Assembly: GCF_945859705.1 (NCBI RefSeq)
Contig: NC_079135.1
Coordinates: 126,598,551 to 126,662,550, forward strand
Reading direction: 5' to 3'
Source of the DNA: Episyrphus balteatus
Lineage: Eukaryota > Arthropoda > Insecta > Diptera > Syrphidae
DNA: 64,000 bases
Made by a program: the position numbers and the translations under genes. Below, in pieces: positions 11,031 to 22,110 of this stretch. How positions within the stretch are numbered: position 1 is the first letter of the stretch; each line of letters opens with the position of its first letter. The notes beneath the pieces are model-generated. The model had not been told where the DNA came from, did not search any database, and was given only the letters and a program-made list of their open reading frames with translations.

Positions 11031-11728
11031 GCACGACTGGGTCGCACGTACTTGCTCTTGTAGTTCAAAGCATCTTTATCTTAAATATCTATTGGAAATT
11101 TAAGATTTTGTGAAGAAAAAAAAAATAAAAACAAAAAAAAAATCGAAAGTTAAAAAAATTCAATTTTTTAAAAATTTTTTGAATAACTTTTTTTTAAAAT
11201 TTTTTTTTTACATTTAAAACTTCAATACCTATGATGTCTGTAAATTTTGAAAAAATTGACTTATGCTTTGATGAAATATATGGACCTAAAAAACATGTCA
11301 ATTTTTGAAAAACGGCAACGAAATATTTCCGCTCTTGGCATTTTTTGAGAAAAACTAGAAACGCAGTTTTGTTGGAATCAATAAGAGTACTGCGCACACC
11401 AAATTTAAACGAAATCGTTAGAGCCGTTTTCGAGAAATTTGAAATACCTCGAAAACGTTATATGGGAGATATTAAAAAAATAAAAAAAAGGGACCTAGGG
11501 AATTACGTAAAAATCATCTGTACCAAGTTTCAAACAAATCCATCCACCCGTTTAGGCCCTAGCTCGATGTACAGATGGACGCACAGACGCACACACGCAC
11601 AGACCGACGGACGGACGGCATGACGAAAACCACTTTTTTGATCTTCTCCATCACCGTAATGTTGGTTTTGATTAAAACCTCGATTTTTTTTTTCTACACG
11701 AAACCAATACTTGCCCTATACAGCAAGT
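11031..11728 (-). mobile_element. ACTTGC-ended short element, copy B
   Basis: An inverted relative of 2729..3409. It starts GCACGACTGGGTCGCACGTA then CTTGCTCTTGTAG, and ends TTGCCCTATACAGCAAGT. It contains ACGCACAGACGCACACACGC and the AACGGCTCTAACGATTTTG-like segment inverted at 11411-11428. It is inserted in the FB2 element at 9234..11950. Confidence 0.6.
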
Positions 11729-11953
11729 AAAAATAAGTTCTTTTATAAACTCTAACAATTTAAATTGAAAAAGATAACATTTTGCCAAAATATTTCTTCG
11801 AAAACAGCAAAAAAAATGGGTTTTTGAGATTTTCTAACGGGAATATCTAAAAAACGTGACGTGCTAGGACTTCAGATTCGGAATCAGCATACGAAAATCC
11901 TTTAGAAAAGTATAGTTTTATTTAAAGGAGGATTTCCTTGCAGACCAGTGTAT

Positions 11954-14127
11954 TCAGCCATAGATTGTAGTTAGGATATCTTCTATTAACGCCGAATTGG
12001 AAATTCTAATAGCCAAACAAGCTTTAATGTACTTTATATGTATAAGTTTGCGAAAAATACAACAAAAATACAAGTAGTTGGAACCAAATTAAATAAAGAA
12101 AATATCATTTTAATGACACGCATTGATGTGCTACTTTTCTTATAGAGGATGTTTTTTTTTTTTTTTGATTTATTGGATAACCCAATTGAAAGTAAAAAAC
12201 AAAAATTCAAGCCCTTATATTCAATGTTAAAACGTACAACTGATTTACTACAAAAGATCTTGCCGAACGAGAATATGTATACTACAATTAAAACCAATTA
12301 AATTACGATTTTCTAGTTTAATTAAGACTCTGAAAATAGAAAGCGAAATTTTACGTTCACTTGCTAGTTTTGCAACTATGTAAAATATTTATGTAGATAG
12401 TAGGTAGAGGTTCGAAAATATGATTTTAAAGCTAGTATAGGTAATTCAAGATAGGTTTTGACTTCACAAAATGCAATTAACATTTTTCTCATTGGATTTT
12501 GCTGTGCTTAAAAGTTTGCAACGGAAATAATATTGAATTTAAATTTTCAAATTTTTGGTTAATTCATTTGGTTATAATTATTTATCAACAATTCAAAACT
12601 TGCTTCAAATTATAAAAATGAACGTGGAATATTAATATGTTATTAAATTAGGTACTTGATTCAATTTGCATGGAAGTTCATGGTTTAAAATTTTTAAAAT
12701 ACCCAAATTAAATCCTTCGAAAAACTTTAATATTTTGGTTGAGTCTCCATATGAGATTGGGATAAACTTTTCTATGTAAACGTTTTTCTTCCCAGGCAGA
12801 CTTTAAATTCTGAGTTTCCATGCAATTGGAATTAAATAATTTAAAGTCAGTTATTTAGCAAAACATTATTTTATTAGTAATTCAATCAATTGTTAACTTA
12901 ATTTACAGGAAACAAGAACATCAGTATTACTTTCTTAAAAATATTCTGGTATAAGGAGAATATTTTTAAGAAAGATGGCCACCTAGGTTTCTATAGATTT
13001 ATTTTATACCACAGGTGTTTAAAATTTTTCATAAAATACTTTTTTTACATTTTGCATCAAAAAACAGATTTCAAAATTTTTTTTACGAAAATGTGCAATA
13101 GCTTTGCAGTTTCTAAAGCGTTTATGTACTCATCCAATTACTGTAGAAAATTATAAAAAAAAGAAATAAATAAAATTCATTCATTCGTGGTTGTAGTGAA
13201 CGAAAACATAAGATGATAAAATTTAAAATACACTGAACGAAAAAAAGTCCATATTTTATGAACTGGTTGCGATAGAACTTTTTTCTATCTGTTTTTAGAA
13301 CAATCATAAGTGTAGCTTTAAGCCGTTTTAGGGTTGTTCATTCTCTATTGCACACCCTGTATATTTTCAGACATATTCTAAACAAAAATTCCCAGGGAAA
13401 TGGTTTCGGGAGAAGGGCCCCAATCGGAAAAATGGCGAAAATTTCCATTTTTTTTTTGGTTTCCCCATATTCTTAACAGTTGAAGAACGAAATTCAAGCT
13501 AAAAAAATAATGAAATTTCAGGAACTTTTCAGTTAGGAGTTTTTTTTCAGGAATAGGATTATGACGATTACAACTAAACTTCAACTTTTTGAATCGTTAT
13601 ACCTAAGAAACGGTGGGTCTTAGGAAAAAAAGTGTCATGACACTTTTTATATATAATAATCTGGTCTACAATTCTTGCATTGAAAATTTTTTGATAAGAC
13701 TTACCGTTTTGCTGAAAATCGTGAAAAACCAGTTTTTGTGACCTTTTGACCCCTATAACTCTTAACGCGGACACGATATCAATGTCGATTTTTCACATCT
13801 TCATAACAAAGCCGTCATTAAGCTGTATACTAAAATTCAGCCCAGTAGGAATTTTTCCGCAGATAAAACCTAAAATTACTGGACTATATTTTCTCAATAA
13901 TAATATCTTAGCGTACAGATTTTTTTTTTCAAAATTCTGCAAAAATTTAAATCAAATATATAATATCTTGGTTTTATGGTTGTAACTGTGTGCCTAGTGT
14001 TAAGAAACATAATATGGTTTTAATTCACGATTATAAAGTCAACCCGAAAACCAAGGCAATCCGACTTCTTTTAAAATCATTTAGTTTGTGATCTACAATT
14101 GATAAATCAAACCATGTACATAGAGCA
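11954..14127. other. Gene-free AT-rich stretch with two perfect palindromes
   Basis: An 18-bp perfect stem (CTTTCTTAAAAATATTCT, 12930-12947, against 12957-12974) has a 9-base loop. A perfect 22-bp palindrome centred on GTGTCATGACAC lies at 13627-13648. ACACCCTGTATATT near 13351 resembles the inverted end of the ACAGGGTGT repeats. No coding sequence is recognised. Confidence 0.5.
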
Positions 14128-14597
14128 CACGGTTAAAAATTTGGTCGTAATTTTTAAGACAACTTTTGAAATTAGGCCTTTTTCAATATTAAAAAAGAAG
14201 TAGTTTTTAATATTTCCATTTTGTTTCACAGTTTTTAATTACATTTTCTTTAAAAAGAAAAGAATCTTTTTTATTTATTATAACTTTATCTTGGTTAGAA
14301 TTGAAATCAAATAATCGTCTTCTTTTGTTTTAATACAATCATAATAAATTGAAATCAAACTGTATTAAAAACGTAAACGAAGAGAGACGCCAATTTAAAA
14401 TAGAAATTAAATTTCTTATTTATGGATTCAAGTTAACTATAACTTAAAAAAGTACCCACAAAAGTATTTTGTTTTAAAAAAAGCATTTGGTAACCCTATT
14501 CTTAATAAAAACTATAAAACAAAAACATCTAATTTTGTACTTATTCAAAGGCGTTGTTTTTTCGAAGTAAAATGTAGGAATTACTGACAAAATATTA

Positions 14598-15245
14598 CAC
14601 GGGTTTACAAGGGTTTTGTTGCCGAAACAAAAATACGCTTTTCTGAAGGTTTTCGGTGTGCTGAACTCGAATCCGAAGTCAGAAACAACTAATCAGCTCC
14701 CGTTTTTGAGATATTACCATTAGAAAATGCAAAAAAACGTTCTTTTGAGTTCTTCGGACCTTATTCTTTTGTATAAGGAAAATTGTTTGAGCATATTTAG
14801 TAACAGTTTCTATAAGAACTGTTTTCCATCTTTCGACCTGTTTAAATCTTTGCAATATCTTTTGTATTGCCCGAGATATCTTCAAATGAAGTAAGTGGGT
14901 TTGGCTTCATATATCATAAAGGAGATAATGACGTTATACAATTTATAAAAATACCAAACAACTGAGGATATCTCGGGCAGTAAAAAAGATATCGGAAAGA
15001 TTTAAACAGATTTAAAAAGGTGGAAAGTAGTTCTTATAAAAACAGTTACTAAATTATGATCAAACAATTTTCCTTATATAAAAGAATAAGGTCCGAAGTA
15101 CTGCATTTTCTAACCGTAATATTTCAAAAACGGGAGCTGATTAATTTTTTTTGACTTCGGATTCGAGTTCAGCACACCAAAAACCTTCAGAAAAGTATCT
15201 ATTTTGTTCGGCAACAAAAAAAAAGTTTAATTTTGTTAACCAGTG
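14598..15245. mobile_element. FB2 foldback, copy beta
   Basis: It begins CACGGGTTTACAAGGG and ends TTTTGTTAACCAGTG, with TTA on both sides (14595-14597 and 15246-15248). The arms, about 290 bp, share TCGAATCCGAAGTCAG, CTCCCGTTTTTGA and TAAGGTCCGAAG in inverted order around a short centre with GATATCTCGGGC. Related copies are at 27232..27722 and 35158..35812. It is non-coding. Confidence 0.8.
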
Positions 15246-15428
15246 TTATCGGCAATAAAATTTTACTTCACATACATAGTTTGGGAAAAAAATAATAAAA
15301 CAATTACTATATTAAATCACCATTATTATATTAACCTATAAAGAATATTCACTTTCAGTAATGTTTTATTTCATTTTAAAGAAAAAAGAAAGAAAATACT
15401 TAAAATAATCATTTTAATCAAAAAAACA

Positions 15429-15592
15429 CAACCGACTTCCATCGATCAAAAGTGGGAACGGGACCACACTGCAGCTTTCGAATACAAAAAGAATTATCAA
15501 AATTAGTTCACTCAGTCAAAAGTTATGAGGTAACAAACATACAAAAATACAGACGAATTGAATACCTCCTCCCTTTTGGAAGTAGTCGGTAA
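15429..15592 (-). mobile_element. ACCGACTTCC miniature element, copy i (short)
   Basis: It begins CAACCGACTTCCAT and ends GGAAGTAGTCGGT, an inverted repeat of ACCGACTTCC. It shares CAGACGAATTGAATACCTCC and AAAGAATTATCAAAATT with copies at 21242..21891 and 55016..55255 (which read in the other orientation). It looks like a non-autonomous miniature inverted-repeat element. Confidence 0.65.
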
Positions 15593-15789
15593 AAAATAAA
15601 GGAAACTGAAACTTAAAATTTTGGAAACCGTCCTCAATTTTAATGCAAAAATATTAAGTTTCAATAAATCTTGTATTGTAGACTTAGAAATGTTAAAACA
15701 TTCAAAGTATTAAATTTAGAAAAAAACTTGGTGTTGCCTAATATGTAACCCAAATTTTCGTAGAAAGTACGCCAAAATTTTTAACAGTG

Positions 15790-16332
15790 TAGGTGGGCCA
15801 GCAATACAGGGAATTTGGTTTTAATATCTTTTTTTTTTTATACACCTAAGCCAAATCTCAAAACCGTTCAAAAATTTCTTTTCTGCGATGTCCACTGAGC
15901 TTTTTTTTGATATATAAGCGATTAGCCAGCAGTAGAGCATCTTGATTACTAAAGACATTTTAAATGACACTGAAAACATGTAAAAAGTTTTTTCGAAACT
16001 GCCATTTGTTTCTCACTTGTTTATTTCGTGATTTCGTGGCGTTTTGAATGTACCTACGACTATTAAATCTTTAACTTTATCACATATTCAAAACTATATT
16101 GTCTCAATACTGAAATAAGAACCTCTTCCTACAAAGTTGAATGTTATAGTATAGCTTATTAAAAGTCAATTATTTTCACCTCTTTTCTTATAAACAATAC
16201 TTAATTGAAAATTGCGTAGATTATTTGCATCAAAACAAATCTCAGTGCAGTTCTTCTCAATTATATTGTCACTCCCTGAATCAGTATTTATCTATCTTCA
16301 TCTAAGAACGTTTCAATTTTGTGTACTTTTTA
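15790..16332 (+). other. Upstream region of the EcKL gene
   Basis: This stretch must contain the promoter and 5' UTR if transcription starts locally. CTCAGTGC at 16241-16248 fits the insect initiator TCAGT, and TATAAA at 16189-16194 is the nearest TATA-like site, but their spacing of about 55 bases is too long for a standard pair. No promoter is claimed. Confidence 0.25.
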
Positions 16333-17718
16333 ATGGCTACCGAAGCCTCTGCATATTTAGATTCAAAATTTTTCCAAAAAGCTTTGGAAGAAGGATTTCG
16401 CGAGCTTGGTATAATCATCAATAACTTTGAAGTCGTTGATGCTGGCATAGGCGGAGATAACTATTGCAGTACCATTTATCGGGCAAAAGTCGATTACCAA
16501 CGTGGTTCGAAAGGATTTCGTGAAAATATATCGCTAATAGTGAAAAGTATGCCAAATGTGAATTATGGATTTCTAGAACGTTTGCAAGTTTATGCAAAAG
16601 AAAAAGTGTTTTACATGGACATTATGCATCGCATGGAAGTGCTAATTCCTAACAAAATTCTTATATTGGGCGCCAAGTAAAAACATTTTTGAGAGATCAT
16701 TGCAGAACTAATTTTTTATTTGTTTCAAGGCATTTGTATTCAACAACAGATCCTGTGCAGACAATTGTTTTGGAAGATCTTACAACTCATGGTTTTGAGA
16801 TACAAAGTCGTCAATTGGGCTTGGATGAGGATCATTGTTCAGTGGTTTTGAGAAAACTCGGTCAGTTTCATGCTTTATCCATGGTTTTAATGAAAAAGGT
16901 TAGTGTTCCATCAATTTTTGGAAAGTTTTCATTAAAAGAGAATTTTTTTTTAAGGACACAACTATTGCCCGAAAGTTTCAAAAAGGTTTACTTCATGAAG
17001 AAGCTGTAAAATCAGGTCCATTTGTTGGACTTTTTGGTACTCAACTTCAAAAGCTGGCTTCAATTTCAACAAATTGGGAAGGTTTTGAGGGAATCTCTCA
17101 TAAACTCTTTAGATTTTTCGAAAACTTTTCAGAAAATGTTATGAAAGCTGTTTTTCCCCTGAAAGGACTTGTAAACGTACTCAATCATGGTGACTTGTGG
17201 GTTAACAATTTGCTCTTCAAGCGAATGGAAGAAGACGATTCTATCGATATGCGAATGGTTGGTATTTTCGAATATTCATGATCCACGAATTTAACTTTTA
17301 TTTTCAGATTGATTTCCAATTCAGTTTTTGTGGTAGTCCAGGATTTGATTTGAATTATTTTTTATACACGAGTCTCCAATTGGATGTTCTTATAAACAAA
17401 CGCGATCAACTTATTGAAATATATCATCAATCACTTGTGGATACTTTGAAGGAGTTACAACATGATTTCATTCCAAGTCTTGAAGATATTCAAAATGAAA
17501 TTCTTAAGAAAGAGTTATATGGATTTTTTGTGTCCTTTGCTTTCTTTCCAATGATGTCGATGCATAAGGAAGATTCTGTTGACAATAGTCTTGAGGGGAT
17601 GCAAGACTCAGAAATTGCAAAGAAAAAAATTGAATTAATGTTTACGACGAATAAAAGAACTCTCGACACTTTGCGATATGTACTTGATCGGTTTGATCAA
17701 ATCGGGATATTGGGTTAG
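16333..17718 (+). CDS. Ecdysteroid kinase-like (EcKL) family protein, four exons
   Basis: Spliced exons 16333-16676, 16730-16898, 16955-17257 and 17308-17718 give 1227 bases, or 408 residues plus stop. The three introns are 53, 56 and 50 bases, all GT-AG, and the frame stays open only when they are removed. The start is the ATG giving MATEASAYLDS. The fold is kinase-like: a loop GGDNYCS at residues 40-46, a candidate ATP-site lysine in SLIVKS (K71), a hinge VLEDL at 128-132, the catalytic loop HGDLWVNN at 249-256 and metal-binding DFQ at 274-276. Length and motifs match insect EcKL proteins (also annotated CHK kinase-like or DUF1679), some of which phosphorylate ecdysteroids and others of which are linked to xenobiotic detoxification. 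The substrate here is unknown. No signal peptide or membrane segment is evident, suggesting a cytosolic enzyme. EcKL genes are usually clustered; this one has no visible paralogue in the window. Confidence 0.93.
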
Positions 17719-17754
17719 GTTGGAAGTTATTTGAAAAAAAAAGAGAATTATTAT

Positions 17755-17760
17755 AATAAA
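17755..17760 (+). terminator. Polyadenylation signal of the EcKL gene
   Basis: AATAAA lies 37 bases after the stop codon and is followed by AT-rich sequence, as expected for a short 3' UTR. Confidence 0.55.
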
Positions 17761-18059
17761 AATGCATTTTGACAACTGAAAGATTAAAATTTTGTTTATT
17801 TTAAATTTTGTTGAGAAAACTATAAAAATAAAAAGGGAAATACTTTGATTAAAAGATTTTGGTCGCAGATTTGAGTTTTAGACTTGAGTTCGAAATATAA
17901 CTCGTTGACTTGAGTCGGCGATATACTAGTCGTAAATTACAGTTGTAAATTTATGATTTAAATTTCAGTCGTTCATTTTAGTCGAAGATTCCATTTGGAG
18001 ATTTCCAGTGTTGAGTCGCTTCCGTAATTCAGTGGATAGAAAAAAAGTGACACGTCAAA
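17761..18059. other. Downstream flank with weak GACTTGAGT repeats
   Basis: Loose repeats of GAGTT..AGACTTGAGT and TCGTAAATT-like words occur at 17862-18000. They are too degenerate to define a period. Confidence 0.3.
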
Positions 18060-18598
18060 TTTGGTAGTTAACAGTTTTGGGTGATTCACTAGAGGACAAA
18101 TTGAAATTTTTTTTAGGACCAAATTTAACGGTACCTGTCCTATAACGGAAATAGAAATTTTTCAAAAATTGCTCCAACGATTTTGATTAAAATTTTTCTG
18201 TTTAGTGGAAAAGCTTGCTTTGGAAATAAAAAAAAAATATTTTTTGTACCGTTCTTAACGGTACCTTCCATAGCACGGTTTTTTTAATTTATGAATTTAT
18301 CGTAAAAGACGAAGCAGATTTAAACCAAAATTTTCATACAGAAACGTTAAAAAAACACATTGTTGGATTCTTAAAAAATGTTTCTAATTTTCTTTTGAAA
18401 AATCATTTTTTTTTTTTTTTGGAAATAGGTTAATGAATTTTTTAGAAGTTTCGTTTTTATGAGTTGAATAGATAATACATATTTAAAAATTTTTTTTTTT
18501 TGAAAAATGTTAAATTTTTTTTTAAAACGGCTCTAACGATTTTTAAATTTTGTTTTCTAAAAATTCTTTTTTATGCAAGAAATAAAATTACATACTTG

Positions 18599-20767
18599 CC
18601 CAACTAACAATTTTACTTCCACAAGGATCTAACGAAGCTGTTTCGATTTTAGAAATATTGCTTGTATACGACCATAGAGAAGCCCATCTGGCCCACCCGA
18701 GAAGCTTGATAGGCCTTAGAAGAGTCATATGCAAGTTGATTGGAGAGACTCATAACATGTCTTTAATGCCTTATAGAAACAACCAACATTTGAAATTTGA
18801 AAATGTGTATTATTGTTGCAGGCTTTTATTTTTATTTAGAAGCTCTGAGCAGACTTGTGGAATGATTGTGAAAGTCTAAACGAGGTATATCCCAAATAGA
18901 ATAAAGAAAAAAAAATTTTTTTTTTTCATTTTTTTTTTGTGTACCTATTAACATTTTATTTTTTCATTTTCTTCTTTGTTTTCCATCCAGACAAGTTTTG
19001 CTTCTGAAATTAAATTTCCAAACACAATTATATTAAGAAAAAAACTTCTACTTACTTGACGAATTTTGCTGGATTTGAACCTCGTACATCCTGATTGAAA
19101 GTCCGGTACCTTACCCATCGAGCTACTCAGGTATATAACAAAAGAGTTTCAAATTTGGACTAGTTGAAACCAGAACTTTCTAAGGGCTTCGACTTAATTC
19201 CTGATGAGTTGCACTATCTTAAAGAATATGGTGACCATTTGTGTTTTTTTTTTCAAAGTTATTATTTTTGGTTAGGTATTTTCTGATTTTTCTTATCTTG
19301 TAAAAAATTATTTAATAAAGACTTAATAATATTATATTCTGATTGTCAAATCTTATCATTATTGAGAAGATGAAAGAGAATAACTTTTTACTCAAGAACA
19401 ATTTTTCTGGAGCAGAAAAAAATATCTGAAAAATTCGTTTTTTTTAGACTTTAGAGGTTTCACCCGGATGCCGTCAACTTGCATTTTTCCGAAGCAGAAA
19501 AAAAATTTTTAATTTTTTTGGGCTTTTGGCTTTTTCTTAAAAATAAGAGAATTAACTTTGTTTTGAACTTAGGTAAAAATCTAAAATGTCTATCAATATT
19601 TTATAATTAAATAAGTGGAGAAGATTAAAATCTTGTTTTCCTTTCTTCTCTACTTACTTGAATATGAACTCCAAATTGGTCAGTAAACCATTTTTAATAT
19701 CACTATTTTAAACCAATTACCGATATGAAAAGATTCACTTTTTTATTTATTTCTTTATAACAATGAATAAAAAAACCAAAAATGGTCACCATAATGGCAC
19801 TTATCCAAATATTTCTTATTCTCATGAGTTTGCCTGACAGTTTAAAAAATTTAGCTTGTACTCACTTTCACAGGGCTTCTAGAAATAAAATTAGTTCGCT
19901 TAGGCAAACTAATAAAATTAAATGCTTTTTACAATGTTTTGCTTGTACTTAAAGGATCTCTACAAATATAAATAAATGTCCCCTAACTTCGCTAAGGCAA
20001 ACATATAAAACTAAAAGCTTTTCGCGCATGCGCCTGAAATTGAACTTCTTTTTTTCTCATACAGAGATACAAAATAAACATTTATGTAAGTCGTTATATT
20101 TGAAAGTAATATAAAACATACTTTGTAATATTTTCAATCAAAAACAATGATTCAACAACTTTTTAATTCAAATATTAAAATGCAGTAACTATAACACATC
20201 TATTTTGTGGAATATTTGTTTAAAAAGGCAAAACCGTTTAATGCGGTTTATTTGAAATTCAACGTAATGTTTTGAATATCACGACTCATATACTATTGAC
20301 ATAATTTCGGTAATATAGAATTATAATAATAAATGCATTTAAGGCAATTGTATAAGTTGTATTGTAGGTACTTCAACCATACTTAAATACCTACCTAAGT
20401 CATTTTTGAGTCTAATAATTTTCGAATTAAATAAAAAAAATACAAAGCATTCATAAAGATTTTGTAAGCAGTTCTAATACAATTTCTTTTGCAAAGCCAT
20501 TTAAAAGAAGTCAGTTATTGGCTTTTATTTCTTGTGTTCTACAATGGAATTTCATGTGTCCATATTGAAAATTAAACGAAATGTTTACATTAATGCTTGT
20601 AGAAATTTTTAGATTCCACTTGAACTATGTTTCTAGGAAGCGGTTAACGAAAGTTAAGCCTCGAAAGTTTGAATTTTCGATTCACAAACTAAATACAAGC
20701 CCTGTAGAGATAATAGCTGCAAGAAATTAAAAATCTTAACCTCGTGGAAGTAAAATTGTTAGTTGGG
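18599..20767. mobile_element. CCCAACTAAC inverted-repeat element, 2.17 kb
   Basis: The left end CCCAACTAACAATTTTACTT is repeated inverted at the right end (AAGTAAAATTGTTAGTTGGG), and the match continues for about 28 bases. The flanks share only TG, so the target duplication is short or lost. The interior is AT-rich, without a transposase frame. It includes a tRNA-like module at 19066-19133. Confidence 0.65.
19066..19133 (-). ncRNA. tRNA-like module (degenerate, SINE-like or tRNA pseudogene)
   Basis: Read on the minus strand it has an A box, TAGCTCGATGGGTAAGG, a loop CTTTCAA where an anticodon would sit, and a B box, GGTTCAAATCC. Most anticodon-stem pairs form, but the T-stem and acceptor stem pair poorly, so it is not a working tRNA gene. 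It lies inside the element at 18599..20767. Confidence 0.4.
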
Positions 20768-21400
20768 TGGTTTCGTGAAAAAAAATCATTTAAAATGGTT
20801 TTTAACTAATAATAAAAACAGATTTCTTTTTTTTTACACTTTTATGAAATTCCTTAAAAACATCAAATTTTAAATTTTCCTAATTTTGTTCAGTAAAAAG
20901 CTCTTACATAACAGTTACTTTTACCATAAGAGCAAGTACGTGCGACCCCAGTCGTGTATTTTATTTTTTAATCAGATCAGGGCGGAGGTTTCAGAAGTCC
21001 AAAAAAGTTTCAAACAAGAGTTTTTTAAAAGCATTTCTGACTCCTTTGCCGAAACTTTTGAGATTTTGTAGTATAAAAGCGATCTGGCGGTGGTAGAAAT
21101 CTAAAGATTCAGATTTCTGTTGGTTAATCAGGTATCCCGTGGATTTACCATTTACACCTGTTCATTTACCAGACTCGTTCATCAATTTACTAGATTCGCC
21201 CCTTGATTGACTAAGCCTCTTGGTCTGCTAGTTTCTTCTTTTTACCGACTTCCAAAAAGGAGGAGGTATTCAATTCGTCTGTTTTTTTTTTTTTGTTTTA
21301 CCGCATAACTTTGGACAGAGTGAATCAATTTTGATAATTCTTTTTGTATTGGAAAGCTAGTGGCTGCAATGTGGTCCCATTTCATTTTCGTTCAGTTTAA

Positions 21401-21831
21401 CACAGAGAAAAAATAGACCACATAAAATAGAAAAAAAACCATAAGATTTCTCTATGGTTTTCATCCAAGAAGGAAACCTTATTAAAACAATCGGGTTTTC
21501 CTTATTGTTTTAAAATCTGCAAAAAAATAAAAAAACGATGACCAGGCTGGGAATCGAACTGGAGACTTCAAATCATTTGTCGCCCATCTTACCACCTGAA
21601 CCAACCTGCCATGAAAATATTGATCGCGATTTTTGTTCTAGTGCTAAGTTGCAAAAAAAAATCAACTTTTCAGTCAAATTTTAATAAGATTTTCTCTATA
21701 AAAATAATAAGAAATCTCCTTAAAGAAACCTTATTAATCGTTGATTTTAATAAGATTTCCTTATGAAATGTATGGACGGTAAAACAATATGGCAATCTGT
21801 TAGTTTTTAGCGGGTCATATTTTTCTCTGTG
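21401..21831. mobile_element. CACAGAGAAAAAAT inverted-repeat element
   Basis: The ends are CACAGAGAAAAAATA and CATATTTTTCTCTGTG, a terminal inverted repeat of about 14 bp. The insertion point is fixed by comparing the surrounding element with its copy at 55016..55255. A tRNA-like module lies inside. No clear target duplication was found. Confidence 0.6.
21541..21613 (-). ncRNA. tRNA-like module inside a miniature element
   Basis: On the minus strand there is an A-box-like GGTTGGTTCAGGTGGT and, about 35 bases later, a B box AGTTCGATTCC with a tail CAGCCTGGTCA. T-stem pairing is poor, so this is a tRNA-derived relic, not a gene. RNA polymerase III promoter function is possible but unproven. 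Confidence 0.4.
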
Positions 21832-22110
21832 AAGCCATAGGAACTATTAGAAAAACCATAAAACCCCGTTTTGAATCATGGAAGTCGGTTTTGTGTTTTT
21901 GATAAAAATTATTATTATTTTCCATATTCGTCCGTTGACTTTTTTGAATCACTTATTGATTTCCCGGTTACAACCATTGATTTACTGGTTTCTTCTATAG
22001 CTTTACTAATTCGCCAAATGCTCCTGTTGATTTACGAGATTTGTTTAGTTGATTTGACGGGATTACCCGGTTGATTTCACAATTTCAACTGTTGATTTGC
22101 TGGAGGCGTT

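Larger units (their letters stand above)
9234..11950. mobile_element. FB2 element, old copy with nested insertions
   Basis: It begins CACTGGTCTGCAAAATTTAA and ends TTGCAGACCAGTG, with TAT directly on both sides (9231-9233 and 11951-11953). Inside are diverged pieces of the FB2 arms: AAAGTATACTTTTCTTATAG plus TGTGCTGAGTTAGAATTCGA at 9660-9705, and inverted forms near 10880-10925 and 11880-11925. A mid-element piece related to GATATCTCGGGCAG lies near 10970. Two inserts are recognised inside, at 9757..10846 and 11031..11728. The presence of two right-type pieces suggests two overlapping or tandem FB2 copies. Confidence 0.55.
14128..15789. mobile_element. Inverted-repeat element of 1.66 kb with nested inserts
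   Basis: The left end is CACGGTTAAAAATTTGG and the right end is CCAAAATTTTTAACAGTG, a terminal inverted repeat of about 17 bp. No clear target duplication is visible, which lowers confidence. It contains the FB2 foldback at 14598..15245 and the miniature element at 15429..15592. There is no transposase. Confidence 0.45.
18060..20975 (+). repeat. Dispersed repeat E, copy 2, split by an inserted element
   Basis: The left part, 18060-18598, matches copy 1 in the AACGGTACCTGTCCTATA and AACGGTACCTTCCATA motifs and in AACGGCTCTAACGATTTT, ending at CATACTTG. The right part, 20768-20975, resumes with TGGTTTCGTG and ends with GAGCAAGTACGTGCGACC and CAGTCGTGTATTTTA, like the end of copy 1 near 7120-7145. 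The 2.17-kb element at 18599..20767 lies between them. Confidence 0.5.
21242..21891 (+). mobile_element. ACCGACTTCC miniature element, copy ii, carrying another element
   Basis: It begins TTACCGACTTCCAAAAAGG and ends CATGGAAGTCGGTTTTGTG. It shares GGAGGTATTCAATTCGTCTG and TTTTGATAATTCTTTTTGTA with the copy at 55016. A 431-bp element is inserted at 21401..21831. Confidence 0.7.
21140..22110 (+). repeat. Degenerate 23-bp minisatellite split by an insertion
   Basis: Variants of GTTGATTTACTGGTTTC recur about every 23 bases at 21140-21235 and again at 21930-22110. The gap is filled by the ACCGACTTCC element at 21242..21891, so one array was cut in two. Confidence 0.6.

Noticed and set aside
16189..16246. 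TATAAA plus TCAGT as the EcKL promoter
   Set aside because: The separation is about 55 bases instead of about 30, so the pair is probably coincidental.
19066..19133. Functional tRNA gene (possible anticodon TTC)
   Set aside because: The T-stem and acceptor stem do not pair, and it sits inside a transposable element; kept only as a tRNA-like relic.
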